From NCBI GenBank assembly GCA_019307815.1, contig JAFDIV010000009.1:1-64000 (forward strand): a DNA stretch of 64,000 bases. The letters run 5' to 3'. The translations under genes were made by a program, and so were the position numbers. This document shows positions 54,393 through 62,871 of the stretch, in pieces. The notes beneath the pieces were generated by a model. The model saw only the letters and a list, made by a program, of their open reading frames with translations, was not told the DNA's origin and ran no database searches. Source of the stretch: Deltaproteobacteria bacterium (lineage in GTDB: Bacteria > Desulfobacterota > DSM-4660 > Desulfatiglandales > Desulfatiglandaceae). How positions within the stretch are numbered: the first letter of the stretch is position 1; each line of letters starts with the position of its first letter.

Positions 54393-55718
54393 ATGCTGAA
54401 AGTCAGTTCATTGAAAACATTTACCCGGGCCAAAGGTCAAGCCAAGAATTGGATAGAATGGATCTTTTGTCTTTTCATAGTCTCGTTTTTTTCGCTTTCT
54501 GCTGTGATACCTGGTGGGGCAACCCGATTCTTTCATCTCCTAGTTGCAGCCTCTCTGTTTTTCCCTCTCCTACAACATACTGATTTGCCGAAAAGTAAAA
54601 TAAAATTGATCACCTTTGGTTTTCTCCTCTATATCTTGAGTGCGCTCCTGAGCCTGGTTAATACCAGCAACTGGCACACAGGAGACTGGGGATTCGGGCG
54701 ATATTACCGATTCCTTTTCATAGTTCCAGTCATTATATTCACAATCAAGGCCCGTTTGTCAGCTTATAGGGCCTTACTCGTGGGGGCCCTCATTGGTTCG
54801 GCTATTATGGCATTTTTTTCATTTTACCAAATGGATGTTCTCAAGGCATTAAGAGTGGGGCTGGGAAAATCCCTCAACCCAAATCGATACGGTGAAATTG
54901 GTTTTGTCAATTCAATAATAATCGCCATTGCTCTCTTTAGATTCCCTCTGAAGACCTACTTCAGGGTTATGCTATTATGCGGATTTGCTCTTAGTATTTT
55001 TGCAGGGCTTTCCTCTGGGTCTCGAGGGGCCTTTTTGGCATTTATTGCAACGTGTGGTTTTTTGACCTGGGAGTTGACTGATCGCTTCTCAAAAAAAAGG
55101 CGCGCTGCCTTTCTAGGCCTTGTCGGTCTCATTTCTATGGGATTCTTTGCTGCTTTGCTGTCCATTTCCCCTTTCTGGAAACAACATCTTTCCAGACTTC
55201 TAGTTGAACCTAAAGAATATTTCTCTCATAACTACGATATTGAGCACTCTTCCATACACGTTCGGATGGCCCTGGCTCAAGGTGGTCTTCTTATTTGGAA
55301 AAACCATCCTTTTATCGGAACAGGGCTGGGCGATGTAGCCCATGATATGAGGGAACTTGTTCGGGAAGGGCAATTGCCCGTAAATATGACTTGGGGGAGA
55401 CTGCACAATTCATATATAGATGTCTTGGCCAAATCTGGCCTAATCGGCTTTTTCTGCTTCTTGATCGGGGTCTTATTCTTACCATTCAGAATGTTCTATC
55501 AGGCCTACAGTGAACTGCCCCGCTATCCGGCAAAAACATGTGCCTCATTGTCCGGCATGGCGGTCATCATCTTTTTTGCTGTAGATGCCGGGGCTAGCTC
55601 GTGTTTTTTCAACAAAGGCGTTCTGGTCTTTCTAATTTCCATCGCCCTCCTATTGGGTATTTCACTTCGGCCCGAGAGTCGCCTCCTGGGCCCAAACACT
55701 GTGGAAAATCCAGGTTGA
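54393..55718 (+). CDS. O-antigen ligase/polymerase family (WaaL-like) membrane protein
   Basis: 441 residues with about eleven hydrophobic helices. The large periplasmic loop contains RLHNSYIDVLAKSGLIGFF, the Wzy_C/WaaL motif with the H-N-x-Y/F segment, and SGSRGAFLAF upstream. WaaL joins undecaprenyl-linked O-antigen to lipid A-core; Wzy polymerises it. Both share this domain, so which of the two is not decided. It is in the centre of the glycosyltransferase cluster. Confidence 0.87.
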   Translation: MLKVSSLKTFTRAKGQAKNWIEWIFCLFIVSFFSLSAVIPGGATRFFHLLVAASLFFPLLQHTDLPKSKIKLITFGFLLYILSALLSLVNTSNWHTGDWGFGRYYRFLFIVPVIIFTIKARLSAYRALLVGALIGSAIMAFFSFYQMDVLKALRVGLGKSLNPNRYGEIGFVNSIIIAIALFRFPLKTYFRVMLLCGFALSIFAGLSSGSRGAFLAFIATCGFLTWELTDRFSKKRRAAFLGLVGLISMGFFAALLSISPFWKQHLSRLLVEPKEYFSHNYDIEHSSIHVRMALAQGGLLIWKNHPFIGTGLGDVAHDMRELVREGQLPVNMTWGRLHNSYIDVLAKSGLIGFFCFLIGVLFLPFRMFYQAYSELPRYPAKTCASLSGMAVIIFFAVDAGASSCFFNKGVLVFLISIALLLGISLRPESRLLGPNTVENPG

Positions 55719-55772
55719 TCTTTTAAAGAAATTTAGCCCATATTACTGTTTAAGGTTGAGGATACTTTAGCT

Positions 55773-56885
55773 TTGACTAATCCTATACAAGTGAGCAAAA
55801 ATATTTTCAATTTAGCCTATATCAGCCGAAGCCGTCTGCATCGAAACAGGGCCAACCTTATACAAACACTTCATACAGTCTCAGCACTTGAACAAGCGGG
55901 AATACATGTGACACTTTTTCTTCCCCCCTGGAAAAGGAAATGCAACTTACAAGAAAGATTAAGGGAGCTAGGTATCCAGAGAAACTTGGATATCAGGGCA
56001 AGCCGCTCTTTACATTCCCGCTGGAAAATATGGCCTTTTATCTTGTTTCATAAATCCACCCTCTCACAAGCCGATGCGGTTTTTACCCGCTCACCGGAAG
56101 TGAGCATAATCCTTTCCAGGGCCAACTTACCCCATTATCTGGAGATTCATGAAGTCAAACAACTGGCAAACAAAAATTTACTCCACCCTATTATTGAAGC
56201 TTACAATGGGGGCATAATAAAGTGGCTCCTCCCCATCAGCCAATCCGCTGCCCGCGGACTCGTAGAGGCAGGCGCTGCTAAGGATCGTATCCTGGTGAAT
56301 CCTTGCGGTGTGGATATCCGAGCGTTTCAAGGCGTCCCTCCACTTGACCCGAAACGCCTTACCTTTCCGCGCATATTACACGCTGGCCGCATCGGGCCCA
56401 AGAGAGGATCGGACATCCTGAAAGAAATAGCCAAAAAAAAACTAGCCCAGTTGTTACTGGTAGGGGAAGTAGAAAAGGACTTTTTATCTCACCCTTTTGT
56501 CAAGGTTTCTCCCCACGTGCCACATGCCAAAATCCCACAGCTCTACGCAAGCTGCGAGATCGTACTGTTACCCTACCAGAGAACCACACCAACCAGCGAT
56601 TCCATGAGCCCTTTAAAGCTCTTTGAAGCAATGGCAGCAGGAAGGCCTATTATCGCAAGCGACCTACCCCCCTTGAGGGAAATCCTTGAGCATGAAAAAA
56701 CCGCCTTACTGGTGGAGCCTGAAAATATTGAGGCATGGATAAGGGCCATAGAAACCCTAAAAAACGACCCTGCATTGGCCTTACGCCTCTCCAATACCCT
56801 CCGTCAAGAGGCTCATCGGTATAGCTGGGAAGCCCGTGCACAAAGGATCGCTTCACTTCTAAAATCCGATACCAACCTTATATAA
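55773..56885 (+). CDS. Glycosyltransferase family 4
   Basis: 370 residues from TTG 55773; an in-frame GTG at 55791 is also possible. The N-terminus FNLAYISRSRLHRNRANLIQTLH is followed by PHYLEIHEVKQ and the second-domain start RILHAGRIGPKRGSDILKEI. The donor site is SPLKLFEAMAAGRPIIASDLPPLRE, with the first Glu of the EX7E motif replaced by the S-P-L-K-L-F-E form common in GT4. Role inferred from the cluster. Confidence 0.83.
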   Translation: MTNPIQVSKNIFNLAYISRSRLHRNRANLIQTLHTVSALEQAGIHVTLFLPPWKRKCNLQERLRELGIQRNLDIRASRSLHSRWKIWPFILFHKSTLSQADAVFTRSPEVSIILSRANLPHYLEIHEVKQLANKNLLHPIIEAYNGGIIKWLLPISQSAARGLVEAGAAKDRILVNPCGVDIRAFQGVPPLDPKRLTFPRILHAGRIGPKRGSDILKEIAKKKLAQLLLVGEVEKDFLSHPFVKVSPHVPHAKIPQLYASCEIVLLPYQRTTPTSDSMSPLKLFEAMAAGRPIIASDLPPLREILEHEKTALLVEPENIEAWIRAIETLKNDPALALRLSNTLRQEAHRYSWEARAQRIASLLKSDTNLI

Positions 56886-57021
56886 GGAACTCTAACGGTA
56901 TTCCAATCCTCTATTAATTGACCAGAAGCACTTGCAGACTTTTAACTTGACATATGTTTGGAAATTGATGGTATTTCTTAAGGTAATGTAATCTAAGGAA
57001 AACAGGTTTAATAAGTTCACA

Positions 57022-58149
57022 GTGAAACACAAGATCAATCATAGGACCAAGGGGGTAGATATTACATTTTACGGGTTCCGGGGTGGACCAGGAGGAATAA
57101 GCCTTACCCTCATAAGCCTTATGAATGAGCTGGCTTCATCAGGGCATAGAATCCACCTGGTTTTGCACAATGGAAGCATACCAGAAAGAAAACATGTTCA
57201 CCCTGCCATAAAGCAGATAGAACTCCCAAATGGAAAACTGATAAAACGGGCTAAGGCCCTTTCTTCCTACTTAGCGGAGTTCAGACCCAAGGCTGTGATC
57301 TCAGTTCGAGAACCAGGTAACAGGGCCTTGACCGGTGCCCGCTTGCTGTGCAAAGGAAAAGTAAAGGCTGGCTTTAGGGTTGGAATGCCAATTAGTATTG
57401 CTCTAGCCAGAAGGAGCCCCATCAAGAGATTCCTCCGCCGCCAATCCATCAAATTTTGCTACAACAAGGCGGATATAATCATTGCAAACCACTCCGCCGT
57501 AGCCGAAGATATTGCCCTCATCACGGGCATACCTCTAGATAACATCCGTGTCATCCCAAACGGTACTGTCTCGGAATTTCTTTATGAACAGGCCAAGGAG
57601 GAACCCGACCACCCCTGGCTTAAGAAAAAGGATTGTCCGGTGATTCTTGGGATAGGCAGGCTTGCTAAACAAAAGGATTTTTATACCCTAATTCGAGCCT
57701 TTCACATTGTTCGAAGGCAGTTGGATGCCAAACTCATCATTCTTGGCGAAGGGAAGGAGCGTCCAGTGCTGCTCTCCCTTATCCATCAACTGGGTCTTAA
57801 GGATAGTGTTGATTTGTACGGACATGTAGAAAATCCCTACTCCTTTTTAAATAGAGCAGATCTCTTTGTTCTGTCTTCGGCCTGGGAGGGCCTCCCCAAT
57901 GCCTTGATTGAGGCCATGGCCCTCGGAATCCCTTCTGTGGCAACTGATTGCAAGAGCGGGCCTCGGGAAATCCTCGAAAATGGCCGATTTGGTGTTCTTG
58001 TTCCAGTAAGGGATGAAAAGGCGATGGGGGAGGCTATCCTCAATACGCTCTCAGATCCTCCAGACCCTGACTTTATAAGATCAGGCGCCTCGCGCTACAG
58101 GGCAAGTGTCTGCGCTCAAAAGTATCTGGAGGTCTTGGACCTTGCCTGA
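57022..58149 (+). CDS. Glycosyltransferase family 4, tandem paralogue A
   Basis: 375 residues from GTG 57022. YGFRGGPGGISLTLISLMNELA, KAVISVREPGNRALTGARLL, IIANHSAVAEDIALITGIPLDNIRVIPNG and donor motif SSAWEGLPNALIEAMALGIPSVATDC with GPREILENGRFGVLVP. The next two genes share the same landmarks, including DHPWL/F before the second domain. It is the most diverged of the three. It overlaps the next gene by 8 bases if that starts at TTG 58142. Confidence 0.85.
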   Translation: MKHKINHRTKGVDITFYGFRGGPGGISLTLISLMNELASSGHRIHLVLHNGSIPERKHVHPAIKQIELPNGKLIKRAKALSSYLAEFRPKAVISVREPGNRALTGARLLCKGKVKAGFRVGMPISIALARRSPIKRFLRRQSIKFCYNKADIIIANHSAVAEDIALITGIPLDNIRVIPNGTVSEFLYEQAKEEPDHPWLKKKDCPVILGIGRLAKQKDFYTLIRAFHIVRRQLDAKLIILGEGKERPVLLSLIHQLGLKDSVDLYGHVENPYSFLNRADLFVLSSAWEGLPNALIEAMALGIPSVATDCKSGPREILENGRFGVLVPVRDEKAMGEAILNTLSDPPDPDFIRSGASRYRASVCAQKYLEVLDLA

Positions 58150-59245
58150 AACTCTCGCCATTTTTCTTGCCACTTCAGGCCACAGCGGGGTAGATCGGGT
58201 GATGGGCAACCTCATCCGAGAGCTTTCCTCGCGTGGACTAGCCGTGGATTTATTGCGGATTAAGGGCCATGGTCCTTACCTGCCAGATACCCTTCCCTTG
58301 GTCAGGAAAATAGAGCTTTCCACCTCCCACGTAAACAGTGCCTTGATCCCCCTAGTGCGTTATCTAAAGCAAGAGGCCCCACCCGTGATCCTCACTGATA
58401 AAGACCGGGTAAATCGTATTGCACTGCTGGCTCGGCGCATAGCAAACGTGCCCACAAGGGTTGCCATAAGAGTGGGAACAACAGTTTCCCAGAATCTTGC
58501 ACGCAGGGGCTGGCTCCACCGAACAATGCAGTATTTCTCCATTCGGCATTTTTACCCCTGGGCAGACACCATCATTGTTCCCTCCCGCGGAGCTGCTGAG
58601 GACTTGGCCCGTATTGCCCGCTTACCTGTGCATCATATAAAGGTGCTCCCCAGTCCCGTAGTTGGTCCGGAACTAGATCGGTTATCGCAAGAGGTACCAG
58701 ATCACCCCTGGTTTCGGGAAACATCTCCACCTATCATCCTTGGGGTGGGTGAACTGTGTGCACGAAAGGATTTCGCCACATTGATCCGGGCGTTTGCAAA
58801 GATACGGTCTGAGAGGCCCTGCCGTCTTGTCATATTGGGCGAAGGCCGAAAGCGCAGCGAACTGCAGCGCCTTGCCGCAGATCTGGGGATAGGTGATGAG
58901 GTCTCCCTGCCCGGGTTTGTGCCCAATCCCTACGCCTTCATGAAAAGGGCTACCCTTTTTGTGCTCTCATCCAACTGCGAGGGCGCACCCGTTGTCCTAA
59001 TAGAGTCATTGGCCCTGGGTCTGCCTGCCGTGTCCACAGACTGCCCCAGTGGTCCTCGAGAGATTCTTCAGGATGGACGAATCGGTCCCCTTGTTCCCAT
59101 TGGGGATAACGAAGCCCTTGCCAGAGCCATCAACGCTACCCTTGACAATCCCCCTGATCCCGCGCTATTGAGATTCGCTGCTACGCCTTACTCGGTGAAG
59201 GAAAGTGCGGATCGTTATCTGGCGGCCCTTGGCTTACTGCCCTAG
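58142..59245 (+). CDS. Glycosyltransferase family 4, tandem paralogue B
   Basis: 367 residues from TTG 58142, nine bases after GGAGG; an upstream GTG at 58106 would overlap the previous gene by 44 bases. SGHSGVDRVMGNLIRELSS, LTDKDRVNRIALLARRIANVPTRVAIRVGTT, DHPWFRETSPPIILGVGELCARKDFATLIRAF and donor motif SSNCEGAPVVLIESLALGLPAVSTDC. It is close to paralogue C. Differences in the EX7E region (NCEGAPVVLIE) suggest a different donor or reduced activity. Confidence 0.85.
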   Translation: MPETLAIFLATSGHSGVDRVMGNLIRELSSRGLAVDLLRIKGHGPYLPDTLPLVRKIELSTSHVNSALIPLVRYLKQEAPPVILTDKDRVNRIALLARRIANVPTRVAIRVGTTVSQNLARRGWLHRTMQYFSIRHFYPWADTIIVPSRGAAEDLARIARLPVHHIKVLPSPVVGPELDRLSQEVPDHPWFRETSPPIILGVGELCARKDFATLIRAFAKIRSERPCRLVILGEGRKRSELQRLAADLGIGDEVSLPGFVPNPYAFMKRATLFVLSSNCEGAPVVLIESLALGLPAVSTDCPSGPREILQDGRIGPLVPIGDNEALARAINATLDNPPDPALLRFAATPYSVKESADRYLAALGLLP

Positions 59246-59264
59246 TCATCTTGGGAGGTCTTTG

Positions 59265-60452
59265 GTGAGCAACTCCACTCCATTCAAAAAACCACACCCT
59301 GTCAAAGAATCCCGACCGCGAATCGGCATTTATGTTTCCTTTTCCGGCCAAGGGGGCGTGGAACGCATGATGCTCAATCTGGCCCAAGGCCTTTTATCAT
59401 TGGGATGCATGGTGGACCTTATAACCGTAAAAACAAAAAGCACTTACCTTGCCTCAGTCCCTGCAGGGGTTCGTCAAATAAATCTAAGAGCTTCTCATAC
59501 CTTTGGGAGTCTCCTTCCCCTCGCACAATACCTTCGCAGAGAACGCCCCTCGGCCCTCCTAGCAGCTAAAGACCGGGCGAACCTTGTTGCTGTTGCGGCC
59601 CGCCGTCTTGTGCGGGTGCCTACACGGCTAGTGGTCAGGATGGGTACCACTGTGTCCGCTGCCTTAGAAGGAAAGCGGCCCTTGAAAGAAAGGTTCTGGT
59701 ATTTGAGAATGCGGATTTTCTATCCCGGTGCCGATGCTGTTGTGGCCGTTTCAAAGGGAGTGGCAGAAGATCTTATCGCCAATGCCAAGCTCTCTCCTTC
59801 TCTTATCCATGCTATTCCTAATCCCGTGATTACACCTCATCTTTTTTCCATGGCTGAGGAGCCTCTGGACCACCCCTGGTTCAGGGCCGGGGGCCCGCCC
59901 GTGATCCTGGGTATAGGCAGGCTCACTAGACAGAAAGACTTTCCAAGCTTGATCATGGCATTTGCCAAGGCGCGCGCGTCAGTGTCTTGCCGGCTGGTTA
60001 TTCTAGGAGAGGGGCAAGACCGTCCCAAGCTTGAGGCGCTTGCCACAAGCCTAGGAGTTGGCTCGGACATATGGCTCCCTGGCTTTGTTCAGAACCCTTA
60101 TTCATATCTAAAAAGGGCAGCCCTGTTTGTGCTTTCATCTGCCTGGGAAGGCTCTCCCAATGCCTTAACCGAGGCCTTGGCACTGGGTACCCCCGTGGTT
60201 TCCACAGATTGCCCTAACGGCCCTAGAGAAATCTTACAAGGAGGACGCTTCGGTCCTCTTGTGCCTGTTGGGGATGTGAACGCCATGGCCCGGGCCATGC
60301 TGGACACCCTGGCAAGGCCCTTAGAAAAATCATTTCTCAAATCAGCCGTCAATGCGTATACTATGGAACAAAGCAGTAGGCGCTATCTAGAGGTATTGCT
60401 GGGAAGGGTTAGCCAAGACAGGTACGACGCTGAAAAATATCCTGGTTCCTAA
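59265..60452 (+). CDS. Glycosyltransferase family 4, tandem paralogue C
   Basis: 395 residues from GTG 59265, five bases after GGAGG; the longer frame from 59205 overlaps paralogue B. SGQGGVERMMLNLAQGLLS, LAAKDRANLVAVAARRLVRVPTRLVVRMGTT, DHPWFRAGGPPVILGIGRLTRQKDFPSLI and SSAWEGSPNALTEALALGTPVVSTDC with GPREILQGGRFGPLVPVGD. Near-identical landmark order to B shows tandem duplication. GT4 role in O-antigen inferred. Confidence 0.86.
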   Translation: MSNSTPFKKPHPVKESRPRIGIYVSFSGQGGVERMMLNLAQGLLSLGCMVDLITVKTKSTYLASVPAGVRQINLRASHTFGSLLPLAQYLRRERPSALLAAKDRANLVAVAARRLVRVPTRLVVRMGTTVSAALEGKRPLKERFWYLRMRIFYPGADAVVAVSKGVAEDLIANAKLSPSLIHAIPNPVITPHLFSMAEEPLDHPWFRAGGPPVILGIGRLTRQKDFPSLIMAFAKARASVSCRLVILGEGQDRPKLEALATSLGVGSDIWLPGFVQNPYSYLKRAALFVLSSAWEGSPNALTEALALGTPVVSTDCPNGPREILQGGRFGPLVPVGDVNAMARAMLDTLARPLEKSFLKSAVNAYTMEQSSRRYLEVLLGRVSQDRYDAEKYPGS

Positions 60453-60476
60453 ACCACTGAGGGACACATTCCGATT

Positions 60477-61133
60477 ATGCTTATTTCCCTAAAGTATAAA
60501 TTCCTGTTCGTACATATTGCAAAGACCGGTGGCACCAGCATCCGTGCAGCACTGCGGTGGTATAAGTGGAAGGATCCCTATCGAATCCCCTTTTTCCTAT
60601 GCAGCCGGATAAGTGCCCTTTTCGGTCATCGGCTTGCATGCAAGATCCCCCGCCACGCCAAGATCATCACGGCCTATGAAATGCTTCCCAGAGAGCTGTT
60701 CAATGAGCTTTTCAAATTTGCATTTGTCCGAAACCCTTGGGATTTGCAGGTGAGTTCCTATCATCACATCAAGAGAGAAAGGCCCCATTTGCTCAAAGGT
60801 ATCCATGATTTTGAATCATTCCTGCGTTGGAAATTGGACCCAAGCCGGCCTTATCATTACATCATTGATACGTCCATGGAGCTTCAGTACGACTATCTCA
60901 TTGATTTGGATGGTAATGTAATTGTGGATTTTATTGGAAGGTATGAGCAGCTGGAAGATGACTTTAATGAGGCGTGCCGAAGAATTGGTATTCGCCCACC
61001 CAAGCTGCCCCACAAGAGGAGAGCTAGAGATCGCCTGGATTATCGGGAGTACTATACAGAAGAGACCGCTGAACTTATTGCCCAGCGCTTTAAAAAAGAT
61101 ATTGAGATGCTTGGTTATTCATTCGATGGTTAG
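60477..61133 (+). CDS. Sulfotransferase family protein
   Basis: 218 residues. The PAPS 5'-phosphosulfate-binding loop appears as LFVHIAKTGGTSIRAAL, and the 3'-phosphate site as FAFVRNPWDLQVSSYHH. The later RYEQLEDDFNEACRRIG matches the helix of the sulfotransferase-2 (carbohydrate) family. It would sulfate a sugar, probably in the LPS or a capsule made by the adjoining glycosyltransferases. It ends the plus-strand cluster, 25 bases after paralogue C. Confidence 0.82.
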   Translation: MLISLKYKFLFVHIAKTGGTSIRAALRWYKWKDPYRIPFFLCSRISALFGHRLACKIPRHAKIITAYEMLPRELFNELFKFAFVRNPWDLQVSSYHHIKRERPHLLKGIHDFESFLRWKLDPSRPYHYIIDTSMELQYDYLIDLDGNVIVDFIGRYEQLEDDFNEACRRIGIRPPKLPHKRRARDRLDYREYYTEETAELIAQRFKKDIEMLGYSFDG

Positions 61134-61166
61134 CGATGGTGTACCCATCCTACTCTACCAGGGCCT

Positions 61167-61742
61167 TTACTCGCCCGTTATGCCCAAAATCCAATTGACC
61201 CCGTCCAGAAGATCTGCGGCAATATAGGCTGGGTTAACACGTTTTCGTGGAAGGACATACTCCAGCTCACCTAACCCGTATCCGGTCTTGACCAAAACTC
61301 CTGGCATCCCCGCGTGTTCGGCCATCTCCAAGTCAGAGCACGTGTCCCCGATAACATAAGACCTCTGGATATCAATGGGTAACTGCCCACAAGCGCGTTC
61401 AATAAGGCCTGTGCCTGGTTTTCTGCAGTCACATGTTACGGCATACTCAGAGACCACGCCGCTTGGGTGATGTGGGCAGTAGAAAATGGCATCCAAGCGC
61501 GCTCCCTGCTTCGATAACTGCTCCACCATCAATTCATTAATCCGGAGCACAAGTGATTCAGGAAAATACCCCCTCGCCACCCCAGACTGATTGGACACTA
61601 CTATAACGAAAAAATGGTTCTCATTGAGCAGCCGAATGGCCTCTGCTACCCCTGGCAGAAGGACAAAACGGCTCGGATGGTTGATGTAGCCCATTTGTTC
61701 ATTAATCGTTCCATCGCGATCAACAAAGACAGCAGGCCTCAT
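61167..61742 (-). CDS. gmhB: D-glycero-beta-D-manno-heptose-1,7-bisphosphate 7-phosphatase
   Basis: 191 residues from ATG 61742. HAD motif I FVDRDGTINE, motif II VSNQSGVARG, and the zinc loop YCPHHP...CDCRKPGTG with motif III lysine. GDTCSDLEMAEHAG supplies motif IV. GmhB dephosphorylates heptose bisphosphate on the way to ADP-heptose, the donor for the heptosyltransferase at 50.8 kb. It follows lpxK by 7 bases. Confidence 0.94.
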   Translation of the reverse strand: MRPAVFVDRDGTINEQMGYINHPSRFVLLPGVAEAIRLLNENHFFVIVVSNQSGVARGYFPESLVLRINELMVEQLSKQGARLDAIFYCPHHPSGVVSEYAVTCDCRKPGTGLIERACGQLPIDIQRSYVIGDTCSDLEMAEHAGMPGVLVKTGYGLGELEYVLPRKRVNPAYIAADLLDGVNWILGITGE

Positions 61743-61749
61743 TGTGCTC

Positions 61750-62871
61750 TCACTCCTCATGCTCACCCAAATCTTCGATTACCTGTATTGCGCGTTTGTT
61801 GATCAAAGAAAACAATTGAGGCCCTTGGGCCCCCAATGAAAATCTGATACTAACATACCCGGCTTGCAAAAAATCAGGACCAAAATCTTTGAGCCTAACC
61901 CAGTCCTTCTCTGTGGTGATCAACAAGTCAGCTTTCAGAGTAATAGCCTTTTCCCTAAGGCTCTCAATCTCCTCTTTCTGGAAACGATGATGATCTTTGA
62001 ATTTCCTAAAATAGATAACTTCCGCGCCAAGAGACAGCAAGGTATGCCTAAAGGCCTCGGGCTTACCTATTCCTGCAAAACCTATCACCCTTTTCCCGCT
62101 CAGATAGCTTGCTTCATGAACCAAATCCCTTGCAGGAATTACTACCTTATCCGCAACATGCTGCGCTACAAACAGGGGAATTTGAGGGAACATTTTCTTC
62201 ATCTGAAACTCGGATCTCTTGCACTCCGCCCCCTGCTCCCATCTCGTCAGCACAATCGCTTGGCATCTCTTTATTTCATGGACCGGCTCCCGGAGAATTC
62301 CCCGGGGCAGCAGATGCCCATTTCCAAAAGGATCAAGCGAGTCCACAAGCACAAGATCAAAATCACGCTTGAGCCTCAGGTGCTGAAATCCGTCATCCAG
62401 AATAAAAAAATTGGAACCGAATTTTTCCGCTGCATACTGTCCCCCAAGGTACCGCTTCCTGGCAACGATCACGGGCACACCTTCTAGCCTCCGGGCCACT
62501 AAATAAGCCTCATCTCCGCATTCCCGCCACCCTACCTTCACTTCCGCACCATCTGTTACTTCCAAGAACTCGTCCCCATAAGCACCACCGTATCCCCTAG
62601 TAAGCACACAAACATTATAGCCTTGGCCTTGTGCCCATTGGGCAAACATGATCACTGCTGGTGTCTTACCAGTCCCGCCCGCAGTGAGGTTCCCGACACT
62701 CAAGACAAAGCCGCGCAGTGACCTTTGTCCCAACACGCCCAAACTATATGCCTTGGCCCTGGCCTTAATCCCAAGCCCGTAAAGAAATGACAAAAAGGCA
62801 AGAAGCATGGAGAAGGGAAACCGGGACAACCGTCCCTGCAAAGAGCCCCAATCCAACTGAAAAGGGCCCAT
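61750..62871 (-). CDS. lpxK: Tetraacyldisaccharide 4'-kinase
   Basis: 373 residues from ATG 62871, which overlaps the waaA stop by one base (TGATG). LpxK makes lipid IVA. The N-terminal amphipathic/hydrophobic helix (LAFLSFLYGLGIKARA) is followed by a P-loop in VGNLTAGGTGKTPAV, DDGFQHLRLKRDFDLVLVD and LITTEKDWVRLK. Order waaA-lpxK-gmhB groups late lipid A steps. Confidence 0.95.
   Translation of the reverse strand: MGPFQLDWGSLQGRLSRFPFSMLLAFLSFLYGLGIKARAKAYSLGVLGQRSLRGFVLSVGNLTAGGTGKTPAVIMFAQWAQGQGYNVCVLTRGYGGAYGDEFLEVTDGAEVKVGWRECGDEAYLVARRLEGVPVIVARKRYLGGQYAAEKFGSNFFILDDGFQHLRLKRDFDLVLVDSLDPFGNGHLLPRGILREPVHEIKRCQAIVLTRWEQGAECKRSEFQMKKMFPQIPLFVAQHVADKVVIPARDLVHEASYLSGKRVIGFAGIGKPEAFRHTLLSLGAEVIYFRKFKDHHRFQKEEIESLREKAITLKADLLITTEKDWVRLKDFGPDFLQAGYVSIRFSLGAQGPQLFSLINKRAIQVIEDLGEHEE

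Noticed and set aside
61864-62487. 207-residue antisense frame in lpxK
   Set aside because: lpxK is complete and motif-rich on the minus strand.
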